From Draconibacterium sp. (lineage in GTDB: Bacteria; Bacteroidota; Bacteroidia; Bacteroidales; Prolixibacteraceae), in assembly GCA_027011835.1 (NCBI GenBank), contig JALUZN010000145.1, positions 1 through 10,934 on the forward strand: a stretch of 10,934 bases of DNA. The letters run 5' to 3'. How positions within the stretch are numbered: the stretch's first letter is position 1; the number at the start of each line of letters is the position of its first letter. The notes below the pieces were generated by a model. The model was not told where the DNA came from. It did not search any database and worked only from the letters and a program-made list of their open reading frames with translations. This document shows positions 6,174-10,934 of this stretch, one piece after another. Made by a program: the position numbers and the translations under genes.

Positions 6174-7415
6174 ATGAAGAATTTTCTATTTCTTTTAATC
6201 GCAGTGCTATTGGGGGCACAAATTTCGTGTCAGCAGGAAACGATAAAACCGGCTGAAAAGAAAATCATAAATCTCGATGAGAAATCGGCGCAATTGATTG
6301 AGTCTGATAATACTTTTGGCCTAAACCTTTTTAAAGAGGTGCGAGAAATGAGTAATAAGGAGAATATTATGATTTCGCCACTTAGCGTTTCAATTGCCCT
6401 GGCAATGACATATAACGGAGCCGCCGGAGATACAAAAACTGAGATTGAGAAAGTACTTCAATTAAATGGATTAACTCCTGAACAGATAAATAATTCGTAT
6501 GAAGCGCTTATTAAGGCACTTAAATCGCTCGACAAAGATGTAGTTTTCGAGATTGCAAATGCAATTTATTATAAAACCGGATTCGATGTAAAACAGCCAT
6601 TTTTAGATATAAACAGCAACTACTACGATGCAGAAGTTAATAGCTTAAACTTTAATTTACCTTCGGCACTTGTCGCGATTAATGGTTGGGTAAATGAGAA
6701 AACCCACCAAAAAATTAAAAAAATTCTAGAAGAACTGTCTCCGGATGCAAGAATGGTTTTGTTAAATGCCATTTACTTTAATGGTATTTGGGCTGTTAAA
6801 TTCGATAAAACAGGAACAAAACTGCGCCCTTTTTATAAACCCGACGGTACAAATAACGACGTGGCAACGATGCACAAAGAGAGTAAATTTGAATATACGT
6901 TAAATGAACTTTTCGATGCGGTAAAATTGCCCTATGGCAGCGGCCAGTACAACATGATTGTTATGCGCCCGGCAAAAGGGAAAACGTCGCACGATATAAT
7001 TAATCAGTTAACTGCCGAAACTTGGCAAAAGTTAACCGAAGAATTTGTTCCTGTTAAACATGTTTCTGTTTCAATGCCACGCTTTAAATTTTCGTTCGAT
7101 ATTGGATTAAAAGAGGTACTTGAAAAAATGGGAATGGTAAAAGCTTTTGATGCACAGAAAGCTGATTTTTCGAATATTAGCGATGACGATTTGTACATTA
7201 GTAAAGTTATTCACAAATCGTTTATCGATGTAAACGAAACCGGTACCGAAGCTGCAGCAGTTACTGCTGTTGTTTTTTCTACTACAAGTGCTGGTGAGGA
7301 GGAAAAGAAAATCTATTTTAATGTGAACAAACCTTTTGTTTTTGCCATTACCGAAAAAGATACCGGTGCTATTTTATTTATTGGCGAAGTCCAGAATCCG
7401 GAGTACGAGTTGTAA
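6174..7415 (+). CDS. Serpin-family serine/cysteine protease inhibitor, predicted lipoprotein
   Basis: This 413-residue protein begins with a lipoprotein-type signal (MKNFLFLLIAVLLGAQISC, Cys19), then a polar spacer, then a complete serpin domain from about residue 38. Serpin landmarks are SPLSVSIALAM (69-79), INGWVNEKT (169-177), NAIYFNGIW (198-206), and NKPFVFAI with GAILFIGEVQNP at the end. The reactive-centre loop has an inhibitory hinge: GTEAAAVTA (357-365), with Gly at P15, Thr at P14 and small residues at P12-P9. By alignment to antitrypsin spacing the scissile bond falls at Thr371-Ser372, implying a target that accepts a small P1 residue, such as an elastase- or cysteine-protease-like enzyme. 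The -3 residue of the lipobox is Gln, which is atypical, so lipidation is likely but not certain. It should act outside the inner membrane, perhaps at the cell surface. It is transcribed away from the sigma factor. Confidence 0.93.
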   Translation: MKNFLFLLIAVLLGAQISCQQETIKPAEKKIINLDEKSAQLIESDNTFGLNLFKEVREMSNKENIMISPLSVSIALAMTYNGAAGDTKTEIEKVLQLNGLTPEQINNSYEALIKALKSLDKDVVFEIANAIYYKTGFDVKQPFLDINSNYYDAEVNSLNFNLPSALVAINGWVNEKTHQKIKKILEELSPDARMVLLNAIYFNGIWAVKFDKTGTKLRPFYKPDGTNNDVATMHKESKFEYTLNELFDAVKLPYGSGQYNMIVMRPAKGKTSHDIINQLTAETWQKLTEEFVPVKHVSVSMPRFKFSFDIGLKEVLEKMGMVKAFDAQKADFSNISDDDLYISKVIHKSFIDVNETGTEAAAVTAVVFSTTSAGEEEKKIYFNVNKPFVFAITEKDTGAILFIGEVQNPEYEL

Positions 7416-7456
7416 TATTATACCACATTATAAAGTTGGGTTGAATATTCGTTTGA

Positions 7457-9112
7457 TTATTTAAAAATACTGTACGATAAGCCTACTGCAAATACAAGGG
7501 TAGATTTTCCATAAGTCTCTTTGTAAGGACCTACGTCAGGATCGGTAAAAGTTACCTCTTTGTCGAAATAGAATGTATTGGAAACGCCGGCATCTAAAAC
7601 TAATCGTTCGCCAAGTCCCCACTCAATTCCGGCAGCCGGAGTAAACGAAGGAAGCGAATAGCTAAAATCGCTTTGGTAACTATCGGCAACTTTCATATCG
7701 GCATACAATGCACCAACACTAAAAGCGAAATTATCGGTTATGCTATATTGTAATCCTAATCCGGTATCAAATCCATTTCCATCAACTTCTCTGTGGCTTT
7801 TATCTCTTATATTGAAGCCCCAGTCGACACCCTTATTTAAATACATGTTGTACGAGAACTGAACTTCCAGTTTTTTAACTCCTCTGTAACCAACTCCAAC
7901 TGAGATAAATCCGGGAACATCGCTGTTAACATCTGCACCGTCGGGAAATAATCCTAAATCATCTTTTTTAGTTTTATTTTTTAACGTCATATACGTTTTA
8001 TGTTCGTATTTAATACCAATATTCCAGTCTTCGTTTGGCGATATATTAATGCCAATAATAGGTGTAATTCCCGCTCCGGTTTGCTCTACATCAACTTCTT
8101 TGTCGCCAAGCTGACCACCTGTTTCGGAAAGAGAAGTTGCAACTCCGGCAAGTTTTTTAGAGGTTGCATCGTATGTGTCTCCGGCAGTTTTATATGTACC
8201 TTGAATGGTTGACATTGGCATGGCATCAATATTTTCCTGAGGAATTCCAAGTAATTTTAATCCACCTTCGATTTGTGCACGCTCCAATGCAGTAATTTTT
8301 CCTGCGCCTTCTAATTGTTGGAGGTTGTAATTGCCGCCGCCGCCATCAATAATAGGTTGTACTTGTTGTGCTCCACCGTAATAAATATTTGCTGCACCGG
8401 CAGCTTGTTGCGAAATGGCATTAACTTCGCCCGAGGTTTGGTCTAACCAGCCAGAAGCAGGATGCATTTGTCCGGCAACCTGAAGTTGGATGTTTTTTAT
8501 GCTTCCTTCGTAAGCATTAACTGAAGGCATGTATCTTACACCTCCAAATACCGAGAATACTTCGCTTATTTTATAAGTAGCTCCCACTTGAATTCCCCAA
8601 AAGATTGAACTTCCCTGAAAATACAAATCTGCATCGTAACCGGTAACATCGTATTTGTCGCTAATCTGTTTTAGCCCTGCTAATCCGGGAACAACTTTCG
8701 AAATAGGAATTTCGAATGATGGCAATCCGCGTTCAAATTCGGCAGCACCACCACCTCCAATTGGTCCGAACCCCATAGAAAATGCCCAATTGTTTTTTTT
8801 GTAAACGGCAAAAGCTGATGGGAAAACGGGAGCGGTAACTTTCCCCTCGTAATATCCATCATTTAAAAACTGAAACCCACTATTAACGGTTTTGGTTTGA
8901 AAAACCGATTGGTTACTAAAGGCAAAGTGCCAACCATTCTGAAGCTTTATTAACCCGGCAGGGTTAAAATAAACTGCATCGATACCCAGCGATGCATTTC
9001 GCGACATCATTCGGATAAACTGCGCGCTCTGGTTGGTGTTTGTTAATAACCCACTCGAAAATGCCATGCCGGCAAGCATAGTAAAGGCAATTAGAAATGT
9101 TAGTTTTTTCAT
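7457..9112 (-). CDS. OmpP1/FadL-family outer-membrane transport protein
   Basis: The frame runs upstream to 9226, but the leader MKKLTFLIAFTMLAGMAFSSG at Met39 of that longer frame is a typical signal peptide, so I place the start at the ATG at 9112, giving 551 residues. The mature N-terminus (GLLTNTNQSAQFIRMMSRNAS, here split as residues 21-41) and VYFNPAGL (47-54) match the FadL hallmark, where an N-terminal plug carries the NPA motif. Alternating-hydrophobicity strands continue to the C-terminus (LVFAVGLSYSIFK). FadL relatives import long-chain fatty acids or other hydrophobic compounds by lateral diffusion; the substrate here is unknown. Residues about 212-342 are an insertion rich in Gly, Ala and Gln with helical character, absent from E. 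coli FadL. The gene converges with the serpin, leaving 41 bases between the stops. Confidence 0.88.
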   Translation of the reverse strand: MKKLTFLIAFTMLAGMAFSSGLLTNTNQSAQFIRMMSRNASLGIDAVYFNPAGLIKLQNGWHFAFSNQSVFQTKTVNSGFQFLNDGYYEGKVTAPVFPSAFAVYKKNNWAFSMGFGPIGGGGAAEFERGLPSFEIPISKVVPGLAGLKQISDKYDVTGYDADLYFQGSSIFWGIQVGATYKISEVFSVFGGVRYMPSVNAYEGSIKNIQLQVAGQMHPASGWLDQTSGEVNAISQQAAGAANIYYGGAQQVQPIIDGGGGNYNLQQLEGAGKITALERAQIEGGLKLLGIPQENIDAMPMSTIQGTYKTAGDTYDATSKKLAGVATSLSETGGQLGDKEVDVEQTGAGITPIIGINISPNEDWNIGIKYEHKTYMTLKNKTKKDDLGLFPDGADVNSDVPGFISVGVGYRGVKKLEVQFSYNMYLNKGVDWGFNIRDKSHREVDGNGFDTGLGLQYSITDNFAFSVGALYADMKVADSYQSDFSYSLPSFTPAAGIEWGLGERLVLDAGVSNTFYFDKEVTFTDPDVGPYKETYGKSTLVFAVGLSYSIFK

Positions 9113-9298
9113 TTGATTTTTGATTAAATTATAAACTCTGATCTTGAAATTCATCTTCGATTTGTTCTTCTTTGGTAGTAGTTTCAGGAAAACAAAAATA
9201 GAATTAATAATCAAAAGATAAAACATTTTGTTGATTTTCAGTTCGTTGTAGAATAATCGAACATATCAGTTTTTTATTCTAACAATAAATGAAGGTAT

Positions 9299-9327
9299 AA
9301 AAAAACCGGAAGAAATTCTCCCGGTTT
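9299..9327 (-). terminator. Intrinsic terminator of the dihydrolipoyl dehydrogenase gene
   Basis: AAACCGG (9303-9309) and CCGGTTT (9321-9327) form a perfect 7-pair stem, and AGAA/TTCT inside the loop can extend it past one mismatch. Read on the minus strand the stem ends in a run of seven T (9305 down to 9299). It lies 20 bases after the lpd stop. Confidence 0.85.
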
Positions 9328-9346
9328 ATGTTGTACAATATTTATT

Positions 9347-10738
9347 TTAAATATGAATTACTTCGTCGTAAGCTGCTGCCGCTGCTTCCATAACAGCTTC
9401 GCTCATGGTTGGGTGGGGGTGAATTGTTTTCAGTAATTCGTGGCCTGTAATTTCCAGTTTTTTAGCTACTACCAGTTCCGATATCATTTCGGTTACATTT
9501 CCTCCAATCATGTGTGCACCAAGTAATTCGCCATATTTTGCATCGAAAATTAGTTTTACAAAACCCTCTTTTTGTCCGGCTGCACTTGCTTTACCACTTG
9601 CCGAATAGGGGAATTTACCCACTTTTATTTCGTAACCTGCCTCTTTGGCTTTTGCTTCCGAAAGTCCTACCGACGAAACTTCGGGGTTGGTGTAAGTACA
9701 TCCCGGAATGTTTGCATAATCAATAGGGTCGGGAGTTAGTCCTGCAATTTTCTCGACACAGGCAATTCCTTCAGCCGATGCAACATGTGCCAATGCCGGA
9801 CCGGCAACAATATCGCCAATGGCATAGATGCCTTCCACATTTGTGCAGTAAAATTCGTCAACTTTTACGCGTCCGTTTTCTGTTTCAACACCTTGTTCTT
9901 CCAATCCAATTCCTTCTGTATTTGGTGTAATTCCTACAGCCGAAAGAACAATATCGGCTTCAACAATTTGCTCGCCTTTTTTTGTTTTTATAGTTGCTTT
10001 GCACTTGTCGCCGGTTGTATCAACACTTTCAACCGATGCACTTGTAAGCACTTTCATTTTCATTTTTTTAAACGACCGCTCGAGTTGTTTTGCCACGTCG
10101 GCATCTTCGTTTGGTACTACTGTTGGCATAAATTCAACCAAAGTTACTTTTGTTCCTATCGACTGGTAGAAGTAGGCAAATTCGCTGCCAATGGCACCCG
10201 ACCCAACAACGACCATGCTTTCGGGTTGTTTGTCGAGTGTAAGTGCTTTCCGGTAACCAATAATTTTCTCGCCGTCTTGTGGCAGGTTGGGAAGCACCCG
10301 CGAACGGGCACCGGTTGCCAAAATAATATGTTTTGCCGTGTAGGTTGTTTTCTTTCCGGCATTGTCGGTAACTTCAACACTGTTTTTTCCGGCAAGTTTT
10401 CCAAACCCTGTGAGGGTTTCAACTTTATTTTTTTTGAAAAGATATGCAATTCCTTTGCTCATTCCTTCGGCAACTCCCCGGCTTCGTTTTACCATTGCTG
10501 CAAAGTCGGGTTTAACGTCACCCTCTATTATTACTCCATAATCGGCTGCATGTTTTGCATATTCGAATGCCTGAGCACTTTTTAACAGCGATTTTGTAGG
10601 AATACACCCCCAATTTAAACAGATGCCTCCAAGATTTTCTCTCTCAACAACAGCAACTTTTAAACCCAGTTGGGCAGCTCTAATTGCAGTAACATATCCT
10701 CCCGGACCACTGCCAATAATAATTACATCGTAATTCAT
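9347..10738 (-). CDS. lpdA: Dihydrolipoyl dehydrogenase (E3)
   Basis: This 463-residue flavoprotein reoxidises dihydrolipoyl groups with NAD+ in 2-oxoacid dehydrogenase complexes and the glycine cleavage system. The FAD-binding GSGPGG is at 9-14, the redox-active disulfide at Cys40 and Cys45 (GGICLNWGCIPTK), ATGAR at 141-145, the NAD-binding GSGAIG at 179-184, the second FAD motif YAIGDI at 305-310, and the dimerisation-domain catalytic pair His442/Glu447 in HPTMSE. All key residues are present and the length is normal. The ATG at 10738 begins the conserved MNYDVIIIGSG. No E1, E2 or lipoyl-protein gene is visible in the window, so which complex it serves is unresolved. It has its own terminator and probably its own promoter, hence may be monocistronic. 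Confidence 0.96.
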   Translation of the reverse strand: MNYDVIIIGSGPGGYVTAIRAAQLGLKVAVVERENLGGICLNWGCIPTKSLLKSAQAFEYAKHAADYGVIIEGDVKPDFAAMVKRSRGVAEGMSKGIAYLFKKNKVETLTGFGKLAGKNSVEVTDNAGKKTTYTAKHIILATGARSRVLPNLPQDGEKIIGYRKALTLDKQPESMVVVGSGAIGSEFAYFYQSIGTKVTLVEFMPTVVPNEDADVAKQLERSFKKMKMKVLTSASVESVDTTGDKCKATIKTKKGEQIVEADIVLSAVGITPNTEGIGLEEQGVETENGRVKVDEFYCTNVEGIYAIGDIVAGPALAHVASAEGIACVEKIAGLTPDPIDYANIPGCTYTNPEVSSVGLSEAKAKEAGYEIKVGKFPYSASGKASAAGQKEGFVKLIFDAKYGELLGAHMIGGNVTEMISELVVAKKLEITGHELLKTIHPHPTMSEAVMEAAAAAYDEVIHI

Positions 10739-10798
10739 TTTATATGTTTTAATATTTGTCGTTTATTTTATAACACCTACTGTATCAAAAGGTTTTGC

Positions 10799-10806
10799 CA
10801 AAGGTA
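10799..10806 (-). promoter_or_regulatory. Possible -7 box upstream of lpdA
   Basis: On the minus strand these bases read TACCTTTG, a TAnnTTTG match about 60 bases before the lpdA ATG. No TTTG box is present at the expected -33 distance, so the call is tentative. Confidence 0.35.
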
Positions 10807-10830
10807 ATTCAATTATGTTTTTTCACTATC

Positions 10831-10854
10831 CTTGTGTTTCGGGTGCCCGGCAAG
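10831..10854. other. Small GC-rich hairpin between lpdA and the upstream frame
   Basis: CTTG (10831-10834) pairs with CAAG (10851-10854), and CGGG (10840-10843) pairs with CCCG (10846-10849) inside it, with an asymmetric internal loop. It begins 8 bases after the stop of the upstream minus-strand frame, so it may be its terminator, but no T run follows on that strand. Confidence 0.3.
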
Positions 10855-10862
10855 TTTATTAT

Positions 10863-10934
10863 TTATTTTAACTTCGAAAACAGATTGAGTAAATCCCAGG
10901 CAGCCGTAAACGAACTTTTTTTATCATTCAATAC
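10863..10934 (-). CDS. C-terminal 23 codons of an unidentified upstream gene (partial)
   Basis: On the minus strand only one frame is open from the window edge; the other two meet TGA within three codons. It encodes VLNDKKSSFTAAWDLLNLF-SKLK and ends with TAA at 10863-10865. The mixture of charged and hydrophobic residues looks like a real protein end. The 97 bases from this stop back to the lpdA -7-like box would then be an ordinary intergenic gap. The stretch is too short to recognise a family. Confidence 0.4.
   Translation of the reverse strand, partial: VLNDKKSSFTAAWDLLNLFSKLK

Noticed and set aside
7418..7434. Weak inverted repeat TTATA/TATAA between the convergent serpin and OmpP1/FadL stops
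   Set aside because: Only five A-T pairs and no T run; such pairings are expected by chance in this composition.
9193..9200. TATTTTTG on the minus strand as a promoter of the OmpP1/FadL gene
   Set aside because: It matches TAnnTTTG, but the region is AT-rich, no -33 box is at the right distance, and the leader would be over 70 bases.
9113..9226. N-terminal extension of the OmpP1/FadL gene to 9226
   Set aside because: The extension has no family resemblance, and a textbook signal peptide begins at the ATG at 9112.
9785..10585. Long plus-strand open frame of 266 codons inside lpdA
   Set aside because: It is antisense to a fully conserved enzyme gene, is extremely rich in Cys and Phe, and resembles no protein; it is a shadow of lpdA codon usage.

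Overview
The window reads as a stretch of Bacteroidota chromosome, probably from the Bacteroidia and perhaps a Marinilabiliales/Prolixibacteraceae-like marine or anaerobic lineage; the rank below phylum is an inference. The evidence is a moderately AT-rich composition, absence of clear Shine-Dalgarno sequences, promoter boxes of the Bacteroidota type (TAnnTTTG, best example 3004-3034), a short-form AMP nucleosidase, an ECF sigma factor coupled to an anti-sigma/beta-barrel-like protein, and OmpP1/FadL and lipoprotein genes of Bacteroidota style. No RNA genes, CRISPR array, insertion sequence or prophage was seen, and no gene-free stretch exceeds 300 bases.

Layout. (1) 1-2346, minus strand: a tight operon amn - holA - rhomboid protease, with gaps of 1 and 6 bases; the rhomboid C-terminus runs off the left edge. 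(2) 2464-2916, plus: a small stand-alone PD-(D/E)xK nuclease-like protein (HsdR N-terminal domain), divergent from amn. (3) 3058-3731, plus: a two-gene DUF6364-type antitoxin / PIN-domain toxin cassette with its own promoter and a likely terminator, more AT-rich than its neighbours and probably acquired, followed by a degenerate TTTGCGNN triple repeat. (4) 3944-5964, minus: an ECF sigma factor translationally coupled (ATGA overlap) to a protein with a cytoplasmic anti-sigma-like N-terminus, one membrane segment, a periplasmic linker and a beta-barrel-like C-terminus. (5) 6174-7415, plus: a lipoprotein serpin, divergent from the sigma factor, with an 11-of-12 bp inverted repeat between the two. 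(6) 7457-9112, minus: an OmpP1/FadL-family outer-membrane transporter with a large insertion. (7) 9347-10738, minus: dihydrolipoyl dehydrogenase with a good intrinsic terminator. (8) 10863-10934, minus: the last 23 codons of a possible further gene.

How they fit together: the left half is housekeeping (replisome clamp loader, purine salvage, membrane proteolysis) with an inserted toxin-antitoxin cassette. The centre is an envelope-oriented group: a cell-surface signalling pair next to a secreted protease inhibitor and an outer-membrane transporter. A functional link between sigma factor and serpin is suggested only by adjacency and the shared intergenic region. No complete new multi-gene system is evident; the most unusual pieces are the sigma/anti-sigma-barrel pair, the serpin lipoprotein and the solitary nuclease beside holA.
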